Below, piece after piece: positions 17,398 to 28,304 of a DNA stretch of 64,000 bases (position 1 is the stretch's first letter; the number at the start of each line of letters is the position of its first letter). The position numbers were made by a program, and so were the translations under genes. The notes below the pieces were generated by a model that did no database searches, had not been told where the DNA came from, and saw only the letters and a program-made list of their open reading frames with translations. The stretch is from assembly GCA_963835735.1 (NCBI GenBank), contig CAWIGP010000001.1, positions 186,001-250,000 of the forward strand, given 5' to 3'. Source of the DNA: DASQMT01 sp963835735 (GTDB lineage Bacteria; Actinomycetota; Thermoleophilia; Solirubrobacterales; Solirubrobacteraceae).

Positions 17398-18510
17398 ATG
17401 ACGCCGTCCCTGTCCGCTGCCAGCCCGCCGAGCGAGCGGCGGTCCCAGCGCGCGCGGCCCGGTGAGCCCTACGCGCTCGTGGGCCCGCCGCGCAACGAGG
17501 GGCACGGCAAGCGCCTTACCGCGGCGTTCGAGGCGCTCGAGGTGTTCCCGGCGCTGGCCGAGTCGCGCAACCGCGTGCTCGCGCTCGTGTCCGAGGAGCG
17601 CCCGTCAGCCGGCGACGTAGTGCAGGCGATCGAGTCCGACGTCGCGCTCGTCATTGCGGTGCTGCGGCTGGCGAACAATGCCGAGAGCGCGAAGCGCGGT
17701 CAGGTCGAGAGCATCGTCGCGGCCGTCGAGCTGCTCTCCCCGGAGGCGGTGCAGGGCCTCGTCATGACGACCGAGACGTTCGAGTTCTTCGAGCGCGGCA
17801 AGACGTGGGACGCCGCGCCGGAGCGCTTCCGGCTGCATGCCGTGGCGGTCCAGCGGGCGGCCGACCGGCTCGCCGCCGCGGCGGGTTACGCCCACCGTGA
17901 CCGGCTGCTGGTCACCGCGCTGCTGCACGACATCGGCAAGCTCGTGCTCATGCATGCCTACCCGGGCTACCCGAAGCAGGTCCACGGCCCGGCGCGAACG
18001 CCGGAGGAGCGGCTGCACTACGAGCGCCGCGAACTGGGTGTCGACCACGCGCTGGTCGGCGGCGTGCTCGCCCGCCGCTGGAACCTCCCGCGCGCGATCG
18101 CGTCGGCGATCGAGCGTCACCACGCCGACGACGCGCAGGGCGACGCCGCGTTCGTCCGGCTCGCCGACATGCTCGCGCACTACTCGCTCAGCTCCCCGGT
18201 CTCCTCGAACGAGCTGCTGCGCGCCGCGCGCGCCGTGGGCTTCGGCCCGACCGAGCTGCGCGGCGTGCTCTACGACCTGCCGTACCCGAGCAACGCGCGG
18301 CCCCGCGCGGTCGAGCCGTGCCCGCTCTCCACGCGCGAGCTCGAGGTGCTCAAGCGGCTCGCGCAGGGCATGGTGTACAAGCAGATCGCACACGAGCTCT
18401 CGCTCTCGACCAGCACGGTGCGGACGCACCTGCACAACATCTACGGCAAGCTCGGCGCAGTCGATCGCGCCCAGGCCGTGCTGTACGCGACCGAGCGCGG
18501 CTGGTTGTAG
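17398..18510 (+). CDS. HDOD-domain protein with C-terminal LuxR-type DNA-binding domain
   Basis: A 370-residue regulator. An HDOD domain (roughly residues 30-240) contains SDVALVIAVLRLANNAESAK and an HD-like HDIGKLVLMHAYP stretch, then HHADDAQG. HDOD domains usually act as non-catalytic signalling scaffolds linked to cyclic-di-nucleotide and motility control. The C-terminal ~65 residues (CPLSTRELEVLKRLAQGMVYKQIAHELSLSTSTVRTHL, quoted in pieces in family alignments) form a complete LuxR/GerE helix-turn-helix. The start is ATG 17398; a longer frame to 17317 would run over the promoter candidate. A signal-sensing transcription factor is inferred; the signal is unknown. Confidence 0.8.
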   Translation: MTPSLSAASPPSERRSQRARPGEPYALVGPPRNEGHGKRLTAAFEALEVFPALAESRNRVLALVSEERPSAGDVVQAIESDVALVIAVLRLANNAESAKRGQVESIVAAVELLSPEAVQGLVMTTETFEFFERGKTWDAAPERFRLHAVAVQRAADRLAAAAGYAHRDRLLVTALLHDIGKLVLMHAYPGYPKQVHGPARTPEERLHYERRELGVDHALVGGVLARRWNLPRAIASAIERHHADDAQGDAAFVRLADMLAHYSLSSPVSSNELLRAARAVGFGPTELRGVLYDLPYPSNARPRAVEPCPLSTRELEVLKRLAQGMVYKQIAHELSLSTSTVRTHLHNIYGKLGAVDRAQAVLYATERGWL

Positions 18511-18523
18511 CCGGGGCGGCGGA

Positions 18524-18529
18524 TAGCAT
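18524..18529 (+). promoter_or_regulatory. Putative -10 box of Rrf2 gene
   Basis: TAGCAT, 12 nt before ATG 18542, just after the stop of the HDOD/LuxR gene. Confidence 0.45.
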
Positions 18530-18541
18530 CGCTGCCGGCGG

Positions 18542-18934
18542 ATGCTGTCCATCACCACCAAGTCGCCCTACGCGCTGCGCGCCCTCACCGAGCTGGCGCG
18601 CATGAGCGCCGACGCGCCCGTCCCGATCGGCGAACTCGCACGCAGGCGCGAGATCCCGGTCCAGTTCCTCGAGCAACTCTTCGCGGTGATGCGGCGCGCC
18701 GGCCTGCTCAAGTCGCAGCGCGGCGTCAAGGGCGGCTACTCGTTCGCCCGCGATCCCTCCGAGATATCTGTGCTCGAGCTGGTCGAGCTGCTCGACGGCC
18801 CGCTCGGCGCGGGATCGGAGGGGATCTTCGCCGAGGCCGCGGCCGCCGCCCGCGCGGTGCTCTCGGCCACGTCGGTCGCCGACGTGCTCGAGCGCGAGAA
18901 TCGCGAGGCCGGCGCGTCGATGTACTACATCTAG
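18542..18934 (+). CDS. Rrf2-family transcriptional regulator
   Basis: A 130-residue protein with the Rrf2 winged helix: SITTKSPYALRALTELA, then IPVQFLEQLFAVMRRAGLLKS and the wing RGVKGGYSFARDP. The three-cysteine cluster that binds Fe-S in IscR and NsrR is absent, so it resembles the CymR type that controls cysteine metabolism through partner proteins. A cysteine-synthesis cluster lies 9.4 kb downstream (28.3-32.1 kb), separated by secreted-protein genes and a kinase. A link to sulfur control is plausible inference, not shown by the sequence. Confidence 0.85.
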   Translation: MLSITTKSPYALRALTELARMSADAPVPIGELARRREIPVQFLEQLFAVMRRAGLLKSQRGVKGGYSFARDPSEISVLELVELLDGPLGAGSEGIFAEAAAAARAVLSATSVADVLERENREAGASMYYI

Positions 18935-19007
18935 GTAATCTGTCCGCGCCGTTACGTCGCGGCACAGGCGTGGAAGTCGCGGCGGCCCCGGGGCGTTCGA
19001 TTGCTCC

Positions 19008-22000
19008 ATGGCGCAATCACAGCCCCGCCTCCGGTCGCTGGCCGGACTGGTCGTCTCCGCGCTCACGGCACTCGCCGCGCTCGCGGCCGTGCCGGCGAGC
19101 GCTGCGGCTTCGTGCGGCGTACCGGCGAACGAGATCGAGGCCGAGAACTGCCTGCCGGGATCGCCGGCGGGCGAGTGGGACATCAGCGGCGCCGGCAGCG
19201 TCCAGGGCTTCGCGACCGACATCAGCGTCGACCAGGGCGGGACGGTCCAGTTCAAGATCGACGCGTCCGCCGAGCTACTCGCTCGACATCTACCGGCTCG
19301 GTTACTACGGCGGCGACGGCGCACGCCAGGTCGGCAGCGTCGCGGCGGCGCGTGCAGAACCAGCCGGAGTGCAACGAGCAGGCGAGCACGGGGCTCGTCG
19401 AGTGCAGCAACTGGTCGGTGTCCGCCACTTGGAACGTCCCGTCGAACGCCGTCTCGGGCATCTACCTCGCGGTCGCGAAGCAGGGCACGACGCCGGTCGG
19501 ACACATCCCGTTCGTCGTGCGCGACGACGACGGCGGCTCCGATCTGCTGTTCCAGACGTCGGACACGACCTGGCAGGCGTACAACAGCCTACGGCGGGAA
19601 CAGCCTCTACACCGGCAGCCCCGACAGCCGCGCCTACAAGGTCTCCTACAACCGCCCGTTCGCCACGCGCGGCAACGCGAGCGAGGACTGGCTGTTCAAC
19701 GCGGAGTACCCGATGGTCCGCTGGCTCGAGCGCAACGGCTACGACGTCAGCTACTTCACCGGCGTCGACAGCGACCGCCTCGGGGCCGAATTGCGCGAGC
19801 ACAGGACGTTCCTCTCGGTCGGGCACGACGAGTACTGGTCCGGCGCGCAGCGCGCCAACGTGGAGGCCGCGCGCGACGCGGGGGTGAACCTCGCCTTCTT
19901 CAGCGGCAACGAGGTGTTCTGGAAGACGCGCTGGGAGGACGGGCACCGCACGCTCGTCACCTACAAGGAGACCCACGCCAACGCCAAGATCGACCCGGAG
20001 CCGAACGTCTGGACCGGCACGTGGCGCGATCCGCGCAACTTCAACCCGCAGGGCGGCCGGCCCGAGAACGCGCTGACGGGCACGATCTTCACGGTCAACT
20101 CCGGCTCGGCCGCGCTGCGGGTGCCGGCCGAGGACGGAAAGCTCCGCTTCTGGCGCGGCACCCCGGTGGCCGGCGCAGCTGGCGGGCGGAGTCGACGACT
20201 CTCGCCGACGACACGATCGGCTACGAGTGGGACGAGGACCTCGACAACGGGGCGCGTCCGGCCGGGCTGGTGCGCCTCTCCTCGACGACCGTGAGCGGCG
20301 TCGAGAAGCTGCAGGACTACGGCTCGACCTACGGGTCCGGCACGGCCACGCACCACCTCACGCTCTATCGCGACACGAACGGCGCCGGCCCGGACGCGCT
20401 GGTGTTCGGCGCCGGCACCGTCCAGTGGCCTTGGGGGCTCGACGCGCAGCACGACCGCGGCAGCTCGCCGCCGGATGCCTCGATGCAGCAGGCCACGGTG
20501 AACCTGCTGGCCGACATGGGCGTGCAGCCCGGGTCGCTCCAGGGCGGCCTGGCGACGGCGACGCGCGTCGACCGACACCACGCCGCCGACGTCGACGATC
20601 ACATCGCCGGCCGGCGGCGCGTCGGTCGAGCCCGGGCGCGCCGGTGACGATCCAGGGCATCGCGACCGAGGCCGCGGGGCGAGTCGGCGCCGTCGAGGTC
20701 TCCGTCGACGGCGGCGCCAGCTGGCACCCGGCGACCGGGCGCGAGGCGTGGAGCTTCACGTGGACGCCCGGCAATGCCGGTCAGGTGACGCTGCGCAGCC
20801 GCGCGGCGGACGACAGCGGCAACCTCGAAGCGCCGTCCGCGGGGGTGTCCGTGACCGTCGGCGGACGCGACGTGCCCCTGCTCGCTGTTCGGCGCGACGA
20901 CGCCCGTCGACGTCGACCGTCAACGACAACCAGCCGATCGAGGTCGGCGTCCGCTTCCGCGCCGACGCAGGACGGGTACGATCACGGGCCTGCGCTACTA
21001 CAAGGGCGCCGGCTGGACCGGGAACTCGGGTCGGCCACCTGTGGCGGCCGACGGCACGCTGCTCGCCACGGCTCCGTTCACCGGCGAGTCCGCGTCGGGC
21101 TGGCAGCAGGCGGCGCTCTCGTCGCCGGTCGCCGTGACGAGGGACACCACCTACGTCGCGTCCTACTTCTCCAGCAGCGGGTCCTACGCGGCCGACGTCG
21201 ACTTCTTCACGACCGCGTTCGACGCCGCGCCGCTGCACGCGCCGTCCGGCGGCAACGGCGTCTACGTGTACGGCGGCGGCTTCCCGACCCAGACGTCCCG
21301 CGACACGAACTACTGGGCGGACGTCGTCTTCACGCCCGCCGACACGACCCCGCCGGCCGTCACGGCGGTCGCGCCGGCCGACGGCAGCGCGGGGGTCGCG
21401 GCCGGGACGACGGTCACGCGCGACGTTCGACGAGCCGCTCGACGCGTCGACTCGTGAACCCCGGCACCGTCCAGCTGCGCGACGCCTCCGGCGCGCTCGT
21501 GCCGGCCGGCGTCGCCTACGCGGCGGCGACGCGCACCGCCACGCTGACGCCCGCCGCGCCGCTGGCCGCCGGCGCGCCAGTACACGGCGACCGTCACCCG
21601 CGGCGTCGAGGACGCGGCGGGCAACGCGCTGGCGCAGGCCCGCACCTGGTCGTTCACCACCGCGCCCGCGTCGCCCGACCCGATCCGGGGCCGGCTCCGG
21701 GCGGCGAGCCCTGCGACCGGCCGCCCGGCCGCAGGCCAGCGCCGGGCACGGCAACGGCCGCCGCGGCGGCACGCACCGGCACGCCTCCACGCCGACCGCG
21801 TGGCGCCGCGGCGTCCGCGTGGGCCCGCGCCAGCGCACGGGTCTCTCGCCAGCGGCGCCGTCAAGCTCCGTGTCGCCTGCCCGGCGGAGGAGCAGAGCTG
21901 CCGGGTGCGGCTGCGCCTGCGGCTGGCGGGCCGCGACGTCGCCGACCGGACGGTGGCGGTGAACGGCGGCCGGTCGCGTCGCGTCCGGCTCGAGCTGAGC

Positions 22001-22141
22001 CGGCGCGCGCGCCGAGCGCTCGCCCGCAATGGCTCGCTCCGCGTCACCGCCGTCGCGACCGCGCGCGACCTCGCGGGCAACCAGGCGACCACGCGCACCT
22101 CGATTCGGCTCATCGCATCGCATGCCGACGGATCGGCATGA
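19008..22141 (+). CDS. Secreted DMFase-like / DUF4082 / Ig-like multidomain protein (many frameshifts)
   Basis: Starts with a signal peptide (LAGLVVSALTALAALAAVPASAAAS). Pieced across frames, the order is: a catalytic-like region resembling the N,N-dimethylformamidase large-subunit C-terminal family (LDIYRLGYYGGDGAR, LFQTSDTTWQAYN, DYGS-type loops, VGHDEYWSG, FFSGNEVFWKTRWE); an Ig-like domain (VEVSVDGGASWHPA); a DUF4082 domain (PIEVGVRFRADA to YVASYFSSSGSYAADVDFF); an SbsA-type Ig domain (TPPAVTAVAPADGS); and a C-terminal module shared with the next two proteins. At least 16 single-base indels are needed, for example near 19272, 19351, 19588, 20171, 20186, 20567 and 20637. The estimated product is about 1,040 residues. 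The substrate is unknown; an extracellular hydrolase is inference. Confidence 0.75.
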
Positions 22142-22169
22142 GCTCCACCACGAGGAAGGCACCAACTGC

Positions 22170-24694
22170 ATGTCACGCAGGACACTGATCGCGGCGCTGC
22201 TCGCCGCCGGCGCTCTGGTGCCTGTGCACCGCCGGCGTCCCAGGCGCAGTCGCCAGGCGAGGCGCCCGGCGGGCCGGTCCTCGTCGTCGTCGACCCGGCC
22301 GACCAGTTCGGCGCAGTACTACGCCGAGATCCTCCGCGCCGAGGGGCTGAACGAGTTCGCGGTCGCGGACGTGGGGTCGCTGAGCGCGCAGACGCTGTCC
22401 GCGCTATCAGGTCGTCGTGCTGGCGGAGACCGACGCTCAGCGGCGCCCAGGCCGGCGTCCTCGACGCCTGGGTCCAGGCGGCGGCAACCTCGTCGCGATG
22501 CGGCCCGACGCCGGCCTGGCCGGCCTGCTCGGGCTCGGCTCGGACACCGGCGACCTCGACAACGGCTATCTGCAGGTCGCGCCGGGCCGCGGCATCACCG
22601 GCGAGACGATGCAGTTCCACGGCAGGGCCGACCGCTGGACGACTCGCGGGAGCCGACCGCCGTCGCGACGCTGCACTCCGAACGCCGGCCGCCGGCGACC
22701 GCGAATCCCGCCGTGACGCTGCGCACCGTGGGCGCCGGCCAGGCCGCCGCGTTCACGTACGACCTCGCGCGGTCGGTCGTGTACACGCGCCAGGGCAACC
22801 CCGCATGGGCGGGCGACGAGCGCGACGGCGAGCTCGACGCGCTGATCCGCTCGGACGACCTGTTCTTCGGCGCGAGCCCGGGACCGCAGCCCGACTGGGT
22901 GGACCTGGACAAGGTGGCGATCCCGCAGGCGGACGAACAGCAGCGCCTGCTGGCCAACCTCGATCACCGAGATGAACGCGGACCGCATGCCGCTGCCGCG
23001 CTTCTGGTACCTCCCGCGCGGCGAGAAGGCGGCCGTGGTCATGACCGGCGACGACCACGCCAACGGCGGCACCGCGGGGCAGTTCAACGGCTTCAAGGCG
23101 GCGAGCCCGGCGGGCTGCTCCGTCGCGAACTGGGAGTGCATCCGGTCGACGTCCTACGTCTACCCAACACGCCGATCCCGAACGCCGAGGCGTTCGAGCA
23201 GGACGGGTTCGAGATCGCGCTGCACCTGTCACACGGGCTGCGGCAACTTCACCCCGGCGTCGCTGCGCGCCAACTGGGACGAGCAGCTGCCGAGTTCCGC
23301 GCGCGCGTTCCCCACCCTCGAACGCGCCGGTGACCAACCGCACGCACTGCATCGCCTGGAGCGACTGGGCGAGCGAGCCGATCGTCGAGCGCGAGAACGG
23401 CGTCCGGCTCGACACGAACTACTACTACTGGCCGCGGGTCCGTGGGTGCAGGACCGGCCGGGCATGTTCACCGGCTCGGGCATGCCGCATGCGCTTCGCC
23501 GACCTCGACGGCTCGCTGATCGACGTCTACCAGGCGGCGACGCAGATGACCGACGAGTCGGGCATCGACTATGCCGACGCACATCGAGGCGCTGCTCGAC
23601 GGCGCGCTCGGGCCAGCAGGGCTACTACGGCGTGTTCACCGCCAACATGCACACCGACATCGAGCGATCATGCCGGGCGCGAACGCGATCGTCGCCGAGG
23701 CGCAAGGCGCGCGGCGTGCCGGTCGTCTCGGCGCGGCAGATGCTCGCGTGGCTCGACGGACGCAACGGCTCGTCCTTCCCGAGCCTCGACGTTCACCAGC
23801 AACCGTGCTGCGGTTCTCGATCCAGCGCGCGGCGCCGGCGCCAACGGGCTCGAGGCGATGCTGCCGGTCAGCGGGCCCACCGGCGAGCTCTCGCGGCGTC
23901 ACCCGCGGCGGCGCGCCGGTCACGACGTCGCTCCGCACCGTGAAGGGGATCGACTACGCGGTCTTCGACGCCGCCGCCGGCGACTACATCGGCGACGTAC
24001 GGCGACCCGCACGACCCGCCGGCGGCGCCCGAGACGACGATCACCGCGTTCACGGTGACCGGCGGCGCGGCGCGCGCCGAGTTCACCTCCGACGTGCCGG
24101 GCGCCACCTTCGAGTGCCGCCTGGACGGCGGCTCGTTCACGCGCATGCGCCAACCCGCGCGAGTACGCCGGCCTGGCCAGCGGCCAGCACACGTTCCAGG
24201 TGCGGTCCGTCGAGCCGGCGCGGCACGCCCGACCCGACGCCCGCCGAGCGCATCTTCACCGTCGCTGCCGGCGACGCCGCCGCCGAACGGCGCCCCGCCC
24301 CCGGGCGGAGGGGAGACGGGCGGTAAGCCGAAGGGCACCGGGTCGCCGCGCGTCCGATCGCGTGGCGCCGCGAGATCCTTGTCCGTACGCGCCGGGCGCG
24401 GGTGTCCGGCGCCGGCTACGTCTCGGTGCGGGCGACCTGCCCGCAGGGCGAGGTGCGCTGCCGGGTGCGGCTGCGACTCCGGCTCGGGCGCGCGCTACGT
24501 GGCGACGCGGTCGCTGACCCTGACGGGCGGCCAGACGCGGAGCTTCCGGCTCCGGCTCAGGCGCGCCGCGCGCGATTCAGCTTGCAATCGACCGGTCGCT
24601 GCGGGTCACCGCGGTGGCCACCGCCCGCGACGAGGCGGGCAACGAGGCCACGGTCCGGACGGCCGTACGGCTTCTCGCGCCTCGGAGGCGCTGA
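22170..24694 (+). CDS. Secreted deacetylase-like protein with Ig-like and shared C-terminal module (many frameshifts)
   Basis: An SD-like GAGGAAGG precedes ATG 22170; the signal peptide is MSRRTLIAALLAAGALV. Reassembled across frames it has: an N-terminal glutamine-amidotransferase/ThuA-like Rossmann region (VLVVVDPADQF, YYAEILRAEGLNEFAVADVG); a central region with AVVMTGDDHANGGTAGQF, ALHLSTGCGNF and HCIAWSDWASEP that looks like a polysaccharide-deacetylase-type metal site; an Ig-like repeat (ATFECRLDGGSFTRC); and the shared C-terminal module (CPQGEVRCRVRLRLRLG). Both +1 and -1 indels are present. About 840 residues if intact. The fold calls are by motif only; function unknown. Confidence 0.65.
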
Positions 24695-24715
24695 ATCAAC
24701 CGGAGGGGAGCAGGG

Positions 24716-26371
24716 ATGTTCGAGCAGTTCGAGAGCAAGACGGGCCGTCACGGCGGCCGTCGCCGCAGCCGCGGTCGCGTCGATCGGCGCGGCGACGGCC
24801 GAGCGCAGCGGTCGGTGACGAAGACGGACGACATCGCGGCGGACTTCGAGCGGGGGACGCAGGGCAACACGGTGGTGCGCGCGCCCGGCTCGGTGGAGCT
24901 CGCGCGCACGTTGGAGGAGCAGTTCGACGGATCGGCGCTCCCGTGGGCTGGACGTCGACCGTCTGGGCGTTCCGCGAGGCGCCGCGACGCGCCGACGGCG
25001 GCTCCCTGCGCGTCGACGGCGCCCGCGTGATCAGCAGCGTGCCGGCCGGTCCCGGCAGCTCGCTGGAGTTCAGGGCCACCCTCGGCACCGAGCCGGTCCA
25101 GCACGTCGGCTTCGCCGCGGACTTCGACGAGCGCACCATGGGCGATCTTCAGCACGGGCGCGACGGCGCGGGCCTGTACGCGCGCGAACTTCGAGCCGCT
25201 GGCGGTGCACCGGCGAGCAGCGACTTCCCGTCGCCGTGACAGCTGCGCGAGCCGCACGACTATCGGATCGACTGGACGGCGACCGGCTTCGACTACTTCG
25301 TCGACGGCACCTGCTGGTCGCGACGTCATGCCGATCCCCCTGACCGACGACGATGCCCGTCGCAGGCAAGCGACTTCACGCGTCGGCTCCGACAAGCGTC
25401 GTCGATCGACTCGATGGCGCTGGGCACGCACAAGACAGCCGGCACGTTCATTTCGCGCGACCTCGACGCCGGTGACGCGCGCGTGACCGGGCATGTCGTT
25501 CGACGCCGACGAGCGACCGGCACGGCACGACGATCGTCTATGAGACCCGCACCGCCGACACCGCCACGGGTCTGGACGCCGCATCGTGGGAGCCGCTCGG
25601 CACGGCCGGCGCGGTCGCGAGCCCGCCGAAGCGGTTCCTGCAGTACCGCGCGACGCTGACGACGACGAACCCAGCGGTGACGCCCAGCGCTCGACAAGGT
25701 CGACGTCAGCTTCACGATCGACGACGAGGCGCCCGCGGTCACGATCGAGGCCTGTCGCGGTCTCGGGCGACAGCGCGCCAAGGTCACGTTCAACTCGGAC
25801 AGCGGCGGCGACCGTCGAGTGCAAGCTGGACGGCGGCGGCGTTCGCGGCCTGCACGAGCCCGGCGGAGTTCAGCGGCCTCGCGCCCGGCTCGCACACGAT
25901 CGTGGTGCGCGCGACCGACGGGTTCGGCAACGTGGGCTCGGCGACCCGCACGTTCGAGATCGCGTCGCCGCCGCCGCCGAGCTCGGGCGGCTCCAGCGCG
26001 GTCACGCACGCCGCCGTCGACGCCGCCCGTCACGACGACCGCGGCCGACCGGACCGCGCCGAACGTGCTCGTGATGGGCACCTCGCTGCGTGTCTCCAAG
26101 AGCGGGATCGCGAAGCTCCGTGTCAGGTGCCCGCGATCCGAGGCGAGCTGCGTCATCAAGGTGGACCTCAAGCGAGCCGGCAAGCGCATCGCGACGAGGA
26201 CGCTGACCCTGTCGGGCGGCGATACCGGGGCGTTCCGCCTGAAGCTCTCCAAGGCCGCTCGCAAGGCGCTCGACAGGCGCTCCCGGCTGACGGTGAGCGC
26301 GGTGGTCACCGCCGAGGACGTCGCGGGGAACGACGCGACGACGACGCGCCGCGGTGACGCTCCGCGGCTGA
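24716..26371 (+). CDS. Secreted LamG/GH16-like and Ig-like domain protein (many frameshifts)
   Basis: A clear SD (CGGAGGGGAG) precedes ATG 24716. Across frames: a signal peptide (AVTAAVAAAAVASIGAATA); a concanavalin/LamG-like beta-sandwich (IAADFERGTQGN, GSLRVDGARVISS, HDYRIDWTATGFDYFVDG); a region around ETRTADTATGLDAASWEP; an Ig-like repeat (ATVECKLDGGAFAACTSP) very like that of the upstream protein; and the same C-terminal module (CPRSEASCVIKVDLKRAGKR). About 550 residues. It is 21 nt after the previous gene, so likely in one operon with it. No catalytic residues were recognised; carbohydrate binding is a guess. Confidence 0.65.
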
Positions 26372-26426
26372 GCGGCACTCACTGGCAACGGCGCCGCGGC
26401 GGCACAGCCCGCCGCGGCGCCGCGTG

Positions 26427-27861
26427 TCAGGCGCGCAGCGGCACGCGGGCGCGCACCGTCGTGCCGGCGCCAGGGGAGCTGGTGACGGAGATCGTGCCGC
26501 CGAGCGCGTCGAGCCGATCCACGAGCCCGCGCAGGCCACTGCCGCCGCCCACCGCCGCGCCGCCGACGCCGTCGTCGCTGACGGTCAGCTGCGCCCAGCC
26601 GTCGGGGAGGTCGAGCCGGACATCGGTGACGGCGGCGTGCGCGTGCTTCGCGACGTTGGTGAGCGCCTCGGCCGCGACGTAGTACAGCGCGGCCTCTTGC
26701 GCCGGCGGGAGCCGGTCGCCGAGCTCGGCGTCGATCCGCACCGGGACGGGCGAGCGTGAGGCGAGCGCCTCCAGCGCGGGCTCCAAGCCGCGCTCGGTGA
26801 GCACCACGGGGTGGATGCCGCGGGCCAGCTCGCGCAGCTCGTCGAGCGCCGTGTGCAGCTCGCGCACGCACGTCTCGACCGCGGCGGCCGTGCGCGGCTC
26901 GGCGCTCTTGGCCACCATCCCGAGCGAGATCGCCAGCGCGACGAGCCGCTGCTGAGCTCCGTCGTGCAGGTCGCGCTCGATCCGCCTGCGCGCCTCGTCG
27001 GCCGCCTCGACGATGCGCGCCCGCGACTCGGTGAGCTGCTGGCGCGCGTCGACGTTGGCGATCGCCTGAGCCACGAGCTCGGCGAATGCGCCCAGCCGCA
27101 CCTCGGCATCGCTCGCGAACGGAGGGCCGACCGATGCCGCCGCGACGGCGCCCCACAGCTCGCCGTCGACGATCACGGGCGCCGCGACGGATGCCCTCAC
27201 TCCGAGCGAGCGCAGTTGGGCCGGATAATCGCCCGCGATGCCCTCGTAGGTGTCGACCCGCGTTGGCGCGTGCGTCGCCTGGATCTGCGCGAGCGCGGTC
27301 GGCCCGCCGATCGTGATCTGCTCGCCGGAGGGGAAGACCCCGAGCCCGGGTGCGGCCCAGTCCGACAACACCGTCGCGAGCCCGGGGCCGTCGTAGCGAG
27401 CGAGCATCGCGGCGTCGGCGTCGAGGTGGCGCGCGACCTCGTGCGTGACAAGGTCCAGCACCTCGCCCGGCCGGTGCTGGCGCGCGACGGTGGTGGCGAC
27501 GCGGCGCAGCGCCTGCTGCTCCTCCAGCCGGGCGCGCAGCTCGAGCTGCAGGCGCTCGTTCTCCAGCGACAGCGCGATCGCGTCGCGGACGGGCTCCGGC
27601 AGCGCATGCGGGTCGCGGGCCGGGTTGTGCAGCAAGGCCGCGATGCGGAGGCCGCGGCGCTCGACGATCGTCACGCCCGGCGCGTCGGCGTCGATCTGGC
27701 GACGGCGGCCGCCGGACACGACCCACTCCTCCGCGTCCGGCAGCCAGTACGCGATCTCCGAGGCCCGGATCGCCGAGCACGGTGGCCACGCCGGTGCGCA
27801 CGTCGCCGGCGCCGTACGCGAGCTCGGAGAGGAACCTGTCGAGGACGGGAGTGTCGTCCAC
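26427..27861 (-). CDS. NarL-type sensor histidine kinase with GAF domain (one +1 frameshift)
   Basis: About 477 residues. An N-terminal ~90 residues (VLGDPGLEIAYWLPDAEEWV once the frame is repaired near 27759) is followed by a coiled stretch, a GAF domain (GEVLDLVTHEVARHLDADAAM to ASVAAPVIVDGELWGAV), a HisKA_3 box with ERDLHDGAQQRLVAL (His about 299), and a HATPase with EALTNVAKHAHA, SDDGVGG and GSGLRGLVDRLDALGG. It has no membrane segment, so it is cytoplasmic. No response regulator lies next to it. The start is GTG 27861; a longer N-terminus cannot be excluded. It runs convergent to the secreted-protein genes. Confidence 0.85.
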
Positions 27862-27900
27862 AGGCGCTCATGGTCCCAGCGGACGCAAGGCCGGGCGCCC

Positions 27901-27906
27901 TAAGCT
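27901..27906 (+). promoter_or_regulatory. Putative -10 box of small secreted protein gene
   Basis: TAAGCT, 7 nt before ATG 27914, in the gap shared with the divergent histidine kinase. Confidence 0.4.
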
Positions 27907-27913
27907 GCCGCGC

Positions 27914-28288
27914 ATGCCGTTGATGATGCTTTTCGCCGCGCTGCTGCTCGCGGCCGTCGCACCGTCGACCGCTATCGCGGACCACGTCTCATGCCCGGTC
28001 GGCCATTACCTGCCGGGGATCGAGCGGGGCGAGCCGCAGATCAGCAAGCTGAGTGCGCACAACCTCCCCCGCAGGACCGACAGCTACGCGCCACGCTGCC
28101 TGGTGGCCGAGGCGATCGTGAGCGAGATCCAGCTCAACTACGACGGCGGCGAGCTCCCGGCGCGGCTGAACGTGTACGGCGCGCGCTGGGGCGGCGGGCG
28201 CTGGCGCTGCGAATACCCCGAGGGTCGCGCGGTCTGCCGCAGGATCGGCAAGCCGCGGCGCCGGGTCACGATGAACCTTCAGACCTAG
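27914..28288 (+). CDS. Small secreted protein, unknown function
   Basis: A 124-residue product with a signal peptide (MPLMMLFAALLLAAVAPSTAIA) and a mature part of about 100 residues. It has four cysteines (SCPVG, RCLVAE, RCEYPE, VCRRIG) that could form two disulfides, and a basic C-terminus. Tryptophan- and glycine-rich YGARWGGGRWRCEY suggests a compact extracellular domain. I do not recognise a family. It ends 16 nt before cysK. Confidence 0.65.
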   Translation: MPLMMLFAALLLAAVAPSTAIADHVSCPVGHYLPGIERGEPQISKLSAHNLPRRTDSYAPRCLVAEAIVSEIQLNYDGGELPARLNVYGARWGGGRWRCEYPEGRAVCRRIGKPRRRVTMNLQT

Positions 28289-28289
28289 C

Positions 28290-28295
28290 TACGCT
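28290..28295 (+). promoter_or_regulatory. Putative -10 box of cysK, inside a small inverted repeat
   Basis: TACGCT, 9 nt before ATG 28305. It lies within GCTAC-GCT-GTAGC (28288-28300), a 5-bp inverted repeat that could be an operator or chance. Confidence 0.45.
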
Positions 28296-28304
28296 GTAGC
28301 CCGA

